Notes: generated by a model not told the origin, from the letters alone. 64,000 nt of DNA from Spirosoma endbachense (GCF_010233585.1 NZ_CP045997.1:2206659-2270658), one strand, 5' to 3'; positions 18,431-26,572 are shown, counted from the first letter of the stretch. Numbers and translations: made by a program.

Positions 18431-20635
18431 ATGCATAATAAAGTCTATTCTCTGTTTATCTTCTTTGCCCTATGGGTCAGCTCAGCCGTTGCGCAGTCAC
18501 CCTTTTCTACCCAGGAAGTCAAGTCGCTGCAAAAGCAGGCAAAAGGCATTGAAATCGTTAAAGATACCTACGGCGTTCCGCACGTCTATGCCAAAACGGA
18601 TGCCGATGCGGTATTCGGGGAGATGTACATCCAATGCGATGAGTTTTTCGATAAGGTAGAAAACTCATTGATTACGCGACTGGGTCGGCTGTCGGAAACC
18701 GAAGGAGAAGGATCTATTTACAAAGACCTCTGGACACGCATGTTCATTGATTCGGCCCAGGCCGTTCAGTTGTATCAGAAAACGCCCGACTGGCTCAAAA
18801 AGCTCTGTGATGCCTACGCTGGCGGTATCAACTACTACCTGATTACACATCCGGCCGTCAAGCCCAAACTGCTTACCCGCGTAGAACCCTGGATGATTCT
18901 GATGAACAACGTACCCGCTATGGGAGGGAGCAACGTCAGCGAAACCGATTTTAAAGCATTTTATCTGAAAGAAGCCGCCCAGCTCAGTACGGGTAGTCGG
19001 AGTTTCACGGCAGAACCGCCTAAAAATGATGGGTCCAATGGTTTTGCCTTAGCCCCTTCCCGCACTCAGAGTAAAAAAGCGATGCTTTTCATTAACCCCC
19101 ATGCCGAATACTACGGGCGGATCGAAATTCATCTGGTTAGCGACGAGGGATTGAATTCATACGGTGCTCCTTTTCTGGGCCAATTCAATATTTTTCAGGG
19201 TTTCAACGAATTCTGCGGCTGGATGCACCCCGTTTCCCTTTCTGACGCGAAAGACTTATACGCCGAAAACGTCGAATGGAAAAAAGGGAAGCTACTGTAT
19301 CGCTACAATGGTACCTGGAAACCGGTCGATAGCACGACGCATGAGCTTCGCTATAAAAAAGGCGATACCTGGGCAACCAAAAAATTCGTAACGTATCGCA
19401 CACACCACGGCCCGGTTGTCTATGCGACGGCTACCCGCTGGATTGCGCTGAAAACCTACGAACCCAATATCGAGCTACTGGGCATGCACTGGCTGAAAAT
19501 GAAGGCCCGGAACATAAAGGAGTTTAGCAGTGCCATCAACGCACGGGCCATGGTGGGCAGTAATATCGTGTATGCCGATAAAGATGGCAACATTGCTTAC
19601 TGGCATGGCAACTTCGTTCCGAAGAAAAACCCACTTCTCGACTGGCGACGTCCGGTTGATGGTACGACATCGGCCACCGAATGGCAGGGCACACACGATT
19701 TAAAAGAAATTCCGCAGTACATCAACCCTGCTAACGGCTGGATACAGAACTGTAACTCTACGCCTTTGTATGCCACAGGCGTGTTGGATACGGTGATGCT
19801 GAAATTGCCCACCTACATGCTGCCCGATGGGCATACTCCGCGCGCGGTTCACGCGGTTCGGGTACTGACGCCGTTGAAAAACGCGACAATGGACGATGTC
19901 ATTAAAGCCTCGTACGATGGCTATCTGCCGAGTGGCGAACGGTTTATTCCGGGTCTGATCGCATCTTACAATTCAACCGCGAACGACTCGCTGAAAGCGA
20001 AATTGGCCCAACCCATCGAAACACTGAAAAAATGGGACTTTAAAACCGATACGAATTCGGTAGCGACCACGCTGACCGTACACTGGCTGGAAAAAATCAT
20101 TCAACTGGACATGGCCCGATTGGCGAAACCCGCCACCACGGAAGAACAATACTCACTTACTAACGGAGCTGCGGTCACGACCGAATTTCTTTCGCCCCTG
20201 GAGCAGCTCACGGCGCTGGCTCAGTCCGTCGCTGAACTTGAAAAGGAATTTGGCACCTGGCAGGTTGGCTGGGGAATGGACAATCGTTTTCAACGAACGA
20301 CGGACAAAGAGCCGAGTGATGACAAACTCAGTTGGGGCGTTCCCGCGACTCCCGGCTTTATGGGTTCACTGAACGCCTATGTCAGTAAAAAATCACCCAA
20401 AACGCATAAACGCTACGGCATTACCGGCAACACTTTTGTGGCTGCGGTAGAGTTTGGCGATAAGCTCCGGGCCAAAACCATTCTGACCGGTGGAGCCAGT
20501 TCTGATCCGGCGTCTCCCCACTACCTCGATCAGGTGAAAGGCTACATCGATGGTACCTACAAGGAGATTTATTTCTATAAAGAAGACGTGTACAAACACG
20601 CTGAAAAAATCTACCATCCCGGCGATATACAGTAA
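18431..20635 (+). CDS. Penicillin acylase family N-terminal-nucleophile hydrolase
   Basis: The 734-residue protein starts with a signal peptide (MHNKVYSLFIFFALWVSSAVAQ). The alpha-subunit region opens with the family motif EIVKDTYGVPHVYAKTDADAVFG. Autocleavage should occur before Ser202 in NDGSNGFALAP, which becomes the catalytic N-terminal Ser of the beta subunit. PHAEYYG and GCNSTP-like segments also fit. Family members cleave amide bonds of acylated substrates such as beta-lactams, acyl-homoserine lactones and N-acyl peptides in the periplasm. It precedes TldD/TldE and peptidase genes on the same strand, which points to breakdown of modified peptides. The true substrate is unknown. Confidence 0.92.
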   Translation: MHNKVYSLFIFFALWVSSAVAQSPFSTQEVKSLQKQAKGIEIVKDTYGVPHVYAKTDADAVFGEMYIQCDEFFDKVENSLITRLGRLSETEGEGSIYKDLWTRMFIDSAQAVQLYQKTPDWLKKLCDAYAGGINYYLITHPAVKPKLLTRVEPWMILMNNVPAMGGSNVSETDFKAFYLKEAAQLSTGSRSFTAEPPKNDGSNGFALAPSRTQSKKAMLFINPHAEYYGRIEIHLVSDEGLNSYGAPFLGQFNIFQGFNEFCGWMHPVSLSDAKDLYAENVEWKKGKLLYRYNGTWKPVDSTTHELRYKKGDTWATKKFVTYRTHHGPVVYATATRWIALKTYEPNIELLGMHWLKMKARNIKEFSSAINARAMVGSNIVYADKDGNIAYWHGNFVPKKNPLLDWRRPVDGTTSATEWQGTHDLKEIPQYINPANGWIQNCNSTPLYATGVLDTVMLKLPTYMLPDGHTPRAVHAVRVLTPLKNATMDDVIKASYDGYLPSGERFIPGLIASYNSTANDSLKAKLAQPIETLKKWDFKTDTNSVATTLTVHWLEKIIQLDMARLAKPATTEEQYSLTNGAAVTTEFLSPLEQLTALAQSVAELEKEFGTWQVGWGMDNRFQRTTDKEPSDDKLSWGVPATPGFMGSLNAYVSKKSPKTHKRYGITGNTFVAAVEFGDKLRAKTILTGGASSDPASPHYLDQVKGYIDGTYKEIYFYKEDVYKHAEKIYHPGDIQ

Positions 20636-20668
20636 CCAAACCTCAACCTTACCAGTCCCTTGTTCGCT

Positions 20669-22312
20669 ATGAAAAGACGTAATTTTGTGAAATTATCCGG
20701 TTTAGGTATGGGCGCTACGCTACTGCCTGCCGGGCTGGTGGCTGGTCACCGAATATCGGCCGAAGAGCTACTGAATTCGGGGCCAGACGCAGCCGTCAAG
20801 AAGCGCATGGCCGACGTGGCGCTCAATGCGGCCAAAAGCAAAGGCGCTACGTATGCCGATGTACGCATTGGCCGGTATCTCCGCCAGTATCTGTTTACCC
20901 GTGAAAACAAGGTTCAAAACATTGTCAATTCCGAGTCGTATGGCATCGGAATCAGAGTGATTGCCAACGGCACCTGGGGATTTGCGTCAACAAACGAGAT
21001 GAAACCCGAAAGCATTGCCCGGTGCGCCGAAGAAGCGGTTGAGATGGCAAATGCCAATGCCGAGATTCAACTGGAGCCGGTTGTACTGGCTCCGCAGAAA
21101 GGTGTTGGCGAACAAGTCTGGAAGACACCCATCAAGAAAAATGCCTTTGAAATCCCGGTCAAAGAGAAGATCGACCTATTGATGGAAGTGAACGGAGCCG
21201 CGCTGAAAAATGGTGCGTCGTTCGTTAACTCCAACCTCTTCTTTGTCAATGAGCAGAAATATTTTGCATCTACCGATGGCTCGTATATCGATCAGGACGT
21301 ACACCGGATGTGGCCTACGTTTACGGTTTCGGCCATCAACAAGCAAACTGGCCGCTTCAAATCCCGCGACGCGCTGAGTGCGCCCATCGGCATGGGTTAC
21401 GAATACCTATCGGACAATCCTGCCGAAAAAATTATCGTCCCAAATGGCCCAACGGTCTACCGGTATGCATATAACATGATCGAAGACGCCACCGCAGCGG
21501 CCTTACAGGCAAAAGAAAAGCTTACGGCCAAATCGGTACCCGCCGGGAAATACGACATGATTCTGGACCCATCTAACCTGGGTTTGACCATTCACGAATC
21601 GGTCGGGCATCCACTGGAGCTCGACCGCGTACTCGGCTACGAAGCCAATCTGGCCGGTACAAGCTTTGCCACAATGGAAAAGCTACAATCGAAAAGTTTC
21701 CAGTATGGAAGCAAGATTGTCAACCTGAAAGCGGATAAAATTCAGCCGAATACGATGGGGCTGGTTGGCTACGACGATGAAGGTGTTCCCTGCAAACAGT
21801 GGGATCTGGTCAAAAATGGCGTTCTGGTCAATTTCCAGGCTACGCGCGATCAGGTTCATCTGTTGGGCGAAAAAGAATCGCAGGGGTGCAGCTTTGCCGA
21901 AAGTTGGGATAGCGTGCAGTTTCAGCGGATGCCGAATGTTTCGCTCCAGCCACACCCGGATAAATACAGCATCCACGACATGATCAAGGATACCGAGAAA
22001 GGTATTTACATTCTGGGTCGGGGGTCTTCGTCCATCGATCAGCAACGCTACAATTTCCAGTTCAGCGGTCAGCTTTTCTATGAAATCAAGGATGGCGCCA
22101 TTGTCGGTATGCTCGATGACGTAGCTTACCAGTCGAACACGCAGGAATTCTGGAACTCCTGCGCCCGCATCTGCGACAAAGACGATTATCGGTTATTCGG
22201 CACCTTCTTCGATGGTAAAGGACAGCCGGGTCAGGTCAGTGCCGTCTCACACGGCTGCCCCACTACACGATTTAATGGCGTGAACGTAATCAATACCGGA
22301 CGGAAGATTTAA
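20669..22312 (+). CDS. TldD-like metalloprotease, Tat-exported
   Basis: The ATG at 20669 gives 547 residues beginning MKRRNFVKLSGLGMGATLLP, a twin-arginine signal (RRNFVK). The TldD zinc motif is visible as HESVGH (His309, Glu310, His314), matching HExxxH of the family, followed by PLELDR. TldD/TldE heterodimers cleave unfolded peptides; in E. coli the cytosolic pair is needed for microcin B17 maturation. An exported version next to a SusCD system suggests peptide digestion outside the cytoplasm. It starts 33 bp after the acylase stop and is followed by its probable TldE partner. A TTG three codons upstream (20660) is less likely. Confidence 0.93.
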   Translation: MKRRNFVKLSGLGMGATLLPAGLVAGHRISAEELLNSGPDAAVKKRMADVALNAAKSKGATYADVRIGRYLRQYLFTRENKVQNIVNSESYGIGIRVIANGTWGFASTNEMKPESIARCAEEAVEMANANAEIQLEPVVLAPQKGVGEQVWKTPIKKNAFEIPVKEKIDLLMEVNGAALKNGASFVNSNLFFVNEQKYFASTDGSYIDQDVHRMWPTFTVSAINKQTGRFKSRDALSAPIGMGYEYLSDNPAEKIIVPNGPTVYRYAYNMIEDATAAALQAKEKLTAKSVPAGKYDMILDPSNLGLTIHESVGHPLELDRVLGYEANLAGTSFATMEKLQSKSFQYGSKIVNLKADKIQPNTMGLVGYDDEGVPCKQWDLVKNGVLVNFQATRDQVHLLGEKESQGCSFAESWDSVQFQRMPNVSLQPHPDKYSIHDMIKDTEKGIYILGRGSSSIDQQRYNFQFSGQLFYEIKDGAIVGMLDDVAYQSNTQEFWNSCARICDKDDYRLFGTFFDGKGQPGQVSAVSHGCPTTRFNGVNVINTGRKI

Positions 22313-22424
22313 AACTTGTTCACGGTTTTCAACGAGCCTATTTTCAGCATACAAAATGGTTTCCCACAAGTATTGTAAACGCCCTCGCAGAAAACGCATA
22401 AACCCACAAACTGAAAACTAGCAC

Positions 22425-23741
22425 ATGGCTATTTTATCGCAGGAAGAAGCCAAGAAAATCATTGACAAGGTTTTGAGTTATTCCAAAGCCGACGAAATGA
22501 AAGTTGAATTAACCGGAGGACGATCGGGCAATATTCGCTTTGCTCGTAACTCGGTGTCCACCGCTGGCGCAACCAATAACCTCTCGTTGTCCGTAACGGT
22601 GGTGTTAGGCAAACGAATCGGTACGTCTGACATCAATGAGTTTGACGATGCCTCGCTGGAAAAAGCGGTCCGCCGGGCCGAGGAAATGGCCCGGCTGGCA
22701 CCCGAAAACCCGGAATACATGCCCATGCCGGGGCCGCAAACCTACGCAAAACCCCAGGCTTTTGTGGAGACGACGGCCAACATGAAAGCACCGGATCGCG
22801 CCAAGCTGGCCGGTGCCAGTATCAAATCCATCATGGCCAGCCAGTTGAGTGGTGCCGGATTTCTGGAAGATTCGTCCAGTTTTAATGCCATTGGGAATAG
22901 CAAAGGGTTATTCGGCTATCATAAAAATACCAGTGTCAATTTTTCCCTGACCATCCGAACGCCCGATGGCACCGGATCTGGCTATGCGGCCGGTGACTAC
23001 AACGATGCTACTAAACTGAATACAGGCTCGTTGACTGATATTGCTATTCAAAAAGCAAAAGCATCGCAAAAGGCTGCAGCGCTGGAGCCAGGAAAATATA
23101 CGGTCATTCTGGAACCGTTGGCTGCCGGTGAGTTGGTCCAATTTATGATCCGTGCGATGGATGCCCGCACCGCCGACGAAGGCCGGAGCTTTCTGAGTAA
23201 AAAAGGGGGTGGAACCCGGCTCGGCGAAAAGCTGCTCGATGAGCGGGTAACCATTTATTCCGACCCTACAGATGTGCAGATACCAAGCTCTCCATTTTCG
23301 GCCGAAGGTTACCCCCACGAAAGAGTAACGTGGTTTGATAAAGGAGTCGTAAAAAATCTGTCGTATTCAGCCTTCTGGGCGAAGCAAAAAGGGGCAAAAC
23401 CACTACCAGAGCCGTCGGGATTTGTCATGACAGGCGGTACACAATCCTTAGCCGAATTGATTAAAGGGACGGAAAAAGGCATTCTGGTCACCCGATTCTG
23501 GTACACCCGCTGGCTGGACCCGCAAACGTTGCTGTATACCGGCCTGACCCGCGATGGGACCTTTTACATCGACAAAGGCCAGATCAAACATCCCGTTAAA
23601 AACTTCCGATTCAACGAAAGTCCGGTTATCATGCTCAACAACCTGGAAGCCCTCGGCATTCCGGAACGTACGCGGGGCAATATGGTTCCCCCCATGCGAA
23701 TTCGTGACTTTACGTTCAGCAGCCTTTCCGACGCGGTTTAA
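22425..23741 (+). CDS. TldE/PmbA-like partner of TldD
   Basis: The 438-residue protein belongs to the TldD/PmbA family but lacks the HExxxH zinc motif, as expected for the non-catalytic TldE-type subunit. Shared segments include NIRFARNSVSTAGATNNLSLSV near the N-terminus, AAALEPGKYTVILEPLAAGELV, and a C-terminal MTGGTQSLAELIKGTEKGILVTRFWYTRWLDP. No signal peptide is visible, unlike its TldD-like neighbour, which carries a Tat signal. If the two form a heterodimer, this subunit would have to be carried along through Tat, or the pairing is not as expected. It lies 112 bp after TldD on the same strand. Confidence 0.9.
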   Translation: MAILSQEEAKKIIDKVLSYSKADEMKVELTGGRSGNIRFARNSVSTAGATNNLSLSVTVVLGKRIGTSDINEFDDASLEKAVRRAEEMARLAPENPEYMPMPGPQTYAKPQAFVETTANMKAPDRAKLAGASIKSIMASQLSGAGFLEDSSSFNAIGNSKGLFGYHKNTSVNFSLTIRTPDGTGSGYAAGDYNDATKLNTGSLTDIAIQKAKASQKAAALEPGKYTVILEPLAAGELVQFMIRAMDARTADEGRSFLSKKGGGTRLGEKLLDERVTIYSDPTDVQIPSSPFSAEGYPHERVTWFDKGVVKNLSYSAFWAKQKGAKPLPEPSGFVMTGGTQSLAELIKGTEKGILVTRFWYTRWLDPQTLLYTGLTRDGTFYIDKGQIKHPVKNFRFNESPVIMLNNLEALGIPERTRGNMVPPMRIRDFTFSSLSDAV

Positions 23742-23776
23742 CTCACTCTTTATCAATCCTTCTCTTTTTATTACCA

Positions 23777-24868
23777 ATGAAAAAAATTACCGGACTAGTC
23801 CTGTCGTTGTTTGCAGGAACGATGCTTTATGGCCAGACGAGGGCTCAAAACCCGGAAGCGTCTCAGATTACCGCGTTGCAACGGCAAATCGCCGGTATGC
23901 AGCATCAATTCGATGCCCTCGATAAAACGATCGACGATCTTACCTGGAGCCAACGTCTGGGCGACGCCGTTCTGGTCGACAAAGTCATTATTACTGGTCC
24001 ACCACCAGCCGTCATCAAAAACCCGACTGGCCAGGGAGCGAAAAATCCGGTTCGTTTTTCGGCCTATGTGTTCATTCCTTCCAGGATTGACCCGTCGAAA
24101 AAATATCCGTTACTGGTGCTACCGCACGGCGGAGTACATAGCAACTTCAATACGGCCTATGCACACATCATCAAAGAACTTACCGCTCAGGAATATGTAG
24201 TTATTGCGCCCGATTACCGGGGTAGTACTGGATACGGCCAGGGATTCTATCAGCTCATCGATTACGGCGGACTGGAAGTAGAAGACACCAAAAGCTGTCG
24301 GGATTACATGCTGCAAAACTACGATTTCATCGACAAGAAACGGGTTGGCATATTGGGCTGGAGCCACGGCGGTATGATCACGCTGCTCAATCTATTCAAT
24401 TACCCTTCCGATTATGCAGTGGGCTATGCGGGTGTACCCGTAAGCGATCTCATCGCCAGAATGGGCTATAAAGGCCAGAGCTATCGCGATGCGTATTCGG
24501 CGGATTACCACCTTGGCAAGTCGGCCGATCAGAACGTCGAAGAATACAGAAAACGTTCTCCGGCCTGGAATGCCCAGAAACTCCAGACACCGCTGCTCAT
24601 TCATACCAACACGAATGATGAGGATGTAAACGTGCTGGAAGTCGAACATTTGATCAAATCGCTCAAAGCCGAAGGGAAAAAGTTTGACTATGAGATCTAT
24701 AAAGAAGCGCCGGGCGGCCACACATTTAACCGGATCGATTCGTACGGAGCTAAAGAAAGCCGGATGAAAATCTATGATTTCCTGGCGCAATACCTGAAGC
24801 CCAACAAGAAATTTAAAGACGTAAAAGAACTTATCGAAGCCAGCTACTTCCCGAAGCAAGGGAAGTGA
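23777..24868 (+). CDS. Secreted alpha/beta-hydrolase, S9-type peptidase domain
   Basis: The 363-residue protein has a signal peptide (MKKITGLVLSLFAGTMLYGQ), a short coiled segment (about 30-55, QITALQRQIAGMQHQFDALDK) and an alpha/beta-hydrolase core. The nucleophile motif GWSHGG, the acid loop near HTNTNDEDVN and the His in PGGHTFNRID form a complete triad. It lacks the N-terminal propeller of full-length prolyl oligopeptidases. It starts 35 bp after the TldE stop and is the last gene of the block, just before a strong shared hairpin. It probably cleaves ester or peptide bonds in the periplasm as part of the same degradation pathway. Confidence 0.9.
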   Translation: MKKITGLVLSLFAGTMLYGQTRAQNPEASQITALQRQIAGMQHQFDALDKTIDDLTWSQRLGDAVLVDKVIITGPPPAVIKNPTGQGAKNPVRFSAYVFIPSRIDPSKKYPLLVLPHGGVHSNFNTAYAHIIKELTAQEYVVIAPDYRGSTGYGQGFYQLIDYGGLEVEDTKSCRDYMLQNYDFIDKKRVGILGWSHGGMITLLNLFNYPSDYAVGYAGVPVSDLIARMGYKGQSYRDAYSADYHLGKSADQNVEEYRKRSPAWNAQKLQTPLLIHTNTNDEDVNVLEVEHLIKSLKAEGKKFDYEIYKEAPGGHTFNRIDSYGAKESRMKIYDFLAQYLKPNKKFKDVKELIEASYFPKQGK

Positions 24869-24878
24869 TCAACTCAAT

Positions 24879-24950
24879 AAAACAGGGAATCGTACGGTTG
24901 TGATGGCTTTACTGGTTTGTAGCCATCACAACCGTACGATTCCCTGTTTT
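24879..24950. terminator. Bidirectional terminator, perfect 30-bp stem
   Basis: Arms 24879-24908 and 24921-24950 form a perfect 30-bp inverted repeat starting AAAACAGGGAATCG, with a 12-nt loop. The A-run before and T-run after let it act on both strands, ending the convergent peptidase and ECF sigma genes. Confidence 0.88.
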
Positions 24951-24968
24951 ACGCTATTTTCGGCCCTA

Positions 24969-25577
24969 TTACACGACCAGTAACAGATCGCCGGATTGTA
25001 CTACTAGTTCCATAAATACGCTGAAGGCAATGCCCATGTCTTTCTCTACGGCGAATTTGATCACCTTCATCGATCGGACCATGTGTTTCTTGATCGCGCT
25101 ACTGGATACGCCCAAAATCTGAGCTGCTTCATCATAACTCTTGTCCTGCTGTCGGCACAGTTTAAATACGGCACGGCTTTGCGGAGGCAATGAATCCAGA
25201 ACGGTCTGTAGAAATTGCTGGTATTCTTTTACCTGCAGTTTTTCTTCCGTATCATTTTTCGACACGCAATAACTCCGAAGAACTTCCCCTTTGATGCGGT
25301 CTTCTACGGCCGCACGTTTAAGCACATTAAAGGTGTGATTTTTGGTAATCGTAAACAGGTACGACTTAAACGAATTGATTTCCTGTATTGCCCATCGCTC
25401 TTCCCAGATTTTCATGAATACCTCCTGGCAGATGTCATTCGAAAGCTCACTCGATTTTATGAACTTGTAGATGAACCGATAAATACCAGGTCGATAAAAG
25501 TCGTACAGTTTATTAAATGCTTTTTCGTCGCCAACAGAAATCTGATTTAGCAAAATACTTTCGTTTGAAAAAGTCAT
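24969..25577 (-). CDS. ECF-type RNA polymerase sigma factor
   Basis: The 202-residue protein has a sigma-70 region 2 (about 20-90, AFNKLYDFYRPGIYRFIYKF and DICQEVFMKIWEERW) and region 4 (about 125-175, LPPQSRAVFKLCRQQDKSYDEAAQILGVS followed by SAIKKHMVRSMKVI). This is the type that usually pairs with FecR anti-sigma factors next to SusCD genes in Bacteroidota. No FecR gene is adjacent here; only a truncated FecR-like gene at 12866-13159 is in the window. The partner may be elsewhere, or this sigma may have lost it. The C-terminal 25 residues are hydrophobic (GIAFSVFMELVVQSGDLLLVV), which is often seen in this group. Confidence 0.95.
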   Translation of the reverse strand: MTFSNESILLNQISVGDEKAFNKLYDFYRPGIYRFIYKFIKSSELSNDICQEVFMKIWEERWAIQEINSFKSYLFTITKNHTFNVLKRAAVEDRIKGEVLRSYCVSKNDTEEKLQVKEYQQFLQTVLDSLPPQSRAVFKLCRQQDKSYDEAAQILGVSSSAIKKHMVRSMKVIKFAVEKDMGIAFSVFMELVVQSGDLLLVV

Positions 25578-25889
25578 CCCATGAAGTGAGTTAAGTTGTT
25601 AGAGGTAACGGTTCTTGCGATTTAGGTTGACTAGATAGGCGAACGATAAATGGTAGGACAATCAACCTGAGTAAACTCTTGTGATTATCCTAAAAAACCA
25701 CATTTACTTAAAATTTAATTTTACATTACTATCAAATATAAAAATATTATTCGCAAAATATATAGATTTCAAAATATAAAACACAGGTTTTAATGGATAA
25801 ACAGGTTGCTCAGGTTCTCAAATCACTGGTATATTAGTAAAGTACAGGGAGGGGAAACTATCAATCCGTTTGTTGGGTCAGATCAGGCT
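25578..25889. other. AT-rich region upstream of the sigma gene
   Basis: This stretch is very A/T-rich, especially 25690-25790, and must hold the sigma-gene promoter. A minus-strand TATATTTG at 25740-25733 fits TAnnTTTG, but no TTTG is found at the right spacing upstream of it. No coding frame is visible. Confidence 0.4.
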
Positions 25890-26052
25890 TAATTTCGCAC
25901 GTATCGATTAGTAAGGCCAACTAATCGGTGTCTTTGGTCAGTCTGTCTATTTGCACTTATTTGAATTGATAATAAGTGCAAATTCAGGTCTCTAATGAAT
26001 GAGATTAGATCGAAACCAGAAAGCGAACTTACTTTGTCGGTTCGCTTTTTTT
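25890..26052 (+). ncRNA. Candidate structured small RNA
   Basis: Four consecutive hairpins lie on the plus strand: 25905-25927 (7-bp stem), 25949-25983 (13-bp perfect stem ATTTGCACTTATT), 25991-26009 (6 bp) and 26021-26047, the last followed by a T-run. No coding frame fits between them. A possible promoter lies just upstream (TTTG near 25869 and TAATTTCG at 25890-25897), but the spacing is short. The combination of stacked hairpins and a clean terminator suggests a transcript of about 150 nt. It does not match an RNA family I recognise; 6S-like RNA is one possibility I cannot test. Confidence 0.35.
26021..26052 (+). terminator. Intrinsic terminator of the candidate small RNA
   Basis: The stem AAGCGAAC / GTTCGCTT (26021-26028 and 26040-26047) is followed by a T-tract. 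It has the classic form of a rho-independent terminator on the plus strand. Confidence 0.85.
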
Positions 26053-26062
26053 ACTGAACTTC

Positions 26063-26094
26063 TTGTAAGTATGAAACCCATTGCGTTACCTTTG
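26063..26094 (+). promoter_or_regulatory. Bacteroidota-type promoter upstream of leader ORF and tRNA-Cys/Gln
   Basis: TACCTTTG at 26087-26094 is an exact match to the -7 consensus TAnnTTTG. A TTG lies 21 nt upstream (about 26063-26065), in the place of the -33 element. Transcription should start near 26098-26101, at or beside the ATG of the leader ORF. Confidence 0.6.
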
Positions 26095-26098
26095 TGCT

Positions 26099-26170
26099 AT
26101 GATTTCAACTAATCAATATCAGTCCTGTTGTTTACTCTGCCAATGGCAGGGCAGGCTATGTATTGACTAA
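26099..26170 (+). CDS. Cys- and Gln-rich leader peptide, putative attenuator of tRNA-Cys/tRNA-Gln
   Basis: The ORF encodes 23 residues with four Cys codons (positions 10, 11, 14, 21) and four Gln codons (6, 8, 15, 17); its middle reads QYQSCCLLCQWQ. The next genes on the strand are tRNA-Cys and tRNA-Gln. Bases 26137-26149 can form a small hairpin (CTGCC-AAT-GGCAG). The overlapping segment 26143-26151 (ATGGCAGGG) is exactly complementary to 26195-26203, the 5' arm of the terminator downstream. These are the parts of a trp-type attenuator: ribosome stalling at the Cys codons would free 26143-26151 to block the terminator. The predicted transcription start lies beside the ATG, so translation may be leaderless. 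Function is inference; no expression data exist here. Confidence 0.45.
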   Translation: MISTNQYQSCCLLCQWQGRLCID

Positions 26171-26188
26171 CGGATAGATCAACAACAT

Positions 26189-26222
26189 AAAAGCCCCTGC
26201 CATCCGTGGTGGGGGCTTTTGC
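26189..26222 (+). terminator. Intrinsic terminator between leader ORF and tRNA-Cys
   Basis: AAAAGCCCCTGCCA pairs with TGGTGGGGGCTTTT through 14 positions, two of them G-U wobbles, and ends in a T-run. Its 5' arm can instead pair with 26143-26151 inside the leader ORF. The 147 nt between it and tRNA-Cys contain an 8-bp stem (26296-26303 with 26338-26345) and no TAnnTTTG element. Confidence 0.8.
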
Positions 26223-26369
26223 ATACAGAAATATGGTCTCGCTTGGGGAGTAAGATGCGGTGATTTCGACGCTCGCTATCCCTACAGTTAGAGCAGACGG
26301 CAAATCTGTTAGTTAAGGCTGAGTAGAGGGTTGGCGGTTGCCGTCCGAACCATACTAAGCTCATTCAAT

Positions 26370-26440
26370 GGTTCGTTGGCCAAGTGGTAAGGCAGAGCTC
26401 TGCAAAAGCTCCATCCCCGGTTCGAATCCGGGACGAACCT
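26370..26440 (+). tRNA. tRNA-Cys (anticodon GCA)
   Basis: The acceptor stem GGTTCGT (26370-26376) pairs with ACGAACC (26433-26439). The anticodon arm has the 7-nt loop CTGCAAA, giving anticodon GCA. The T-arm CCCGGTTCGAATCCGGG is canonical. CCA is not encoded. Confidence 0.95.
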
Positions 26441-26497
26441 CTACAAATAATATCTTGTTACTGGATTGGCTAGCCATTGACAGGTAAGCATTCATAT

Positions 26498-26569
26498 TGC
26501 CGGATCGTACAGCGGTTAGTACAGCTGACTCTGACTCAGCAGACCTTGGTTCGATTCCAGGTCCGGCAA
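26498..26569 (+). tRNA. tRNA-Gln (anticodon CTG)
   Basis: The acceptor TGCCGGA (26498-26504) pairs with TCCGGCA (26562-26568). The U1-A72 pair is typical of tRNA-Gln. The anticodon loop CTCTGAC gives CTG, which reads CAG. The T-arm is canonical and CCA is encoded at 26570-26572. It lies 57 bp after tRNA-Cys and is probably co-transcribed. Confidence 0.95.
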
Positions 26570-26572
26570 CCA

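Noticed and set aside
26109..26303. 64-codon minus-strand ORF across the tRNA leader and terminator
   Set aside because: It runs through a terminator hairpin and has no recognisable similarity; the plus-strand promoter-leader-terminator reading explains the region better.
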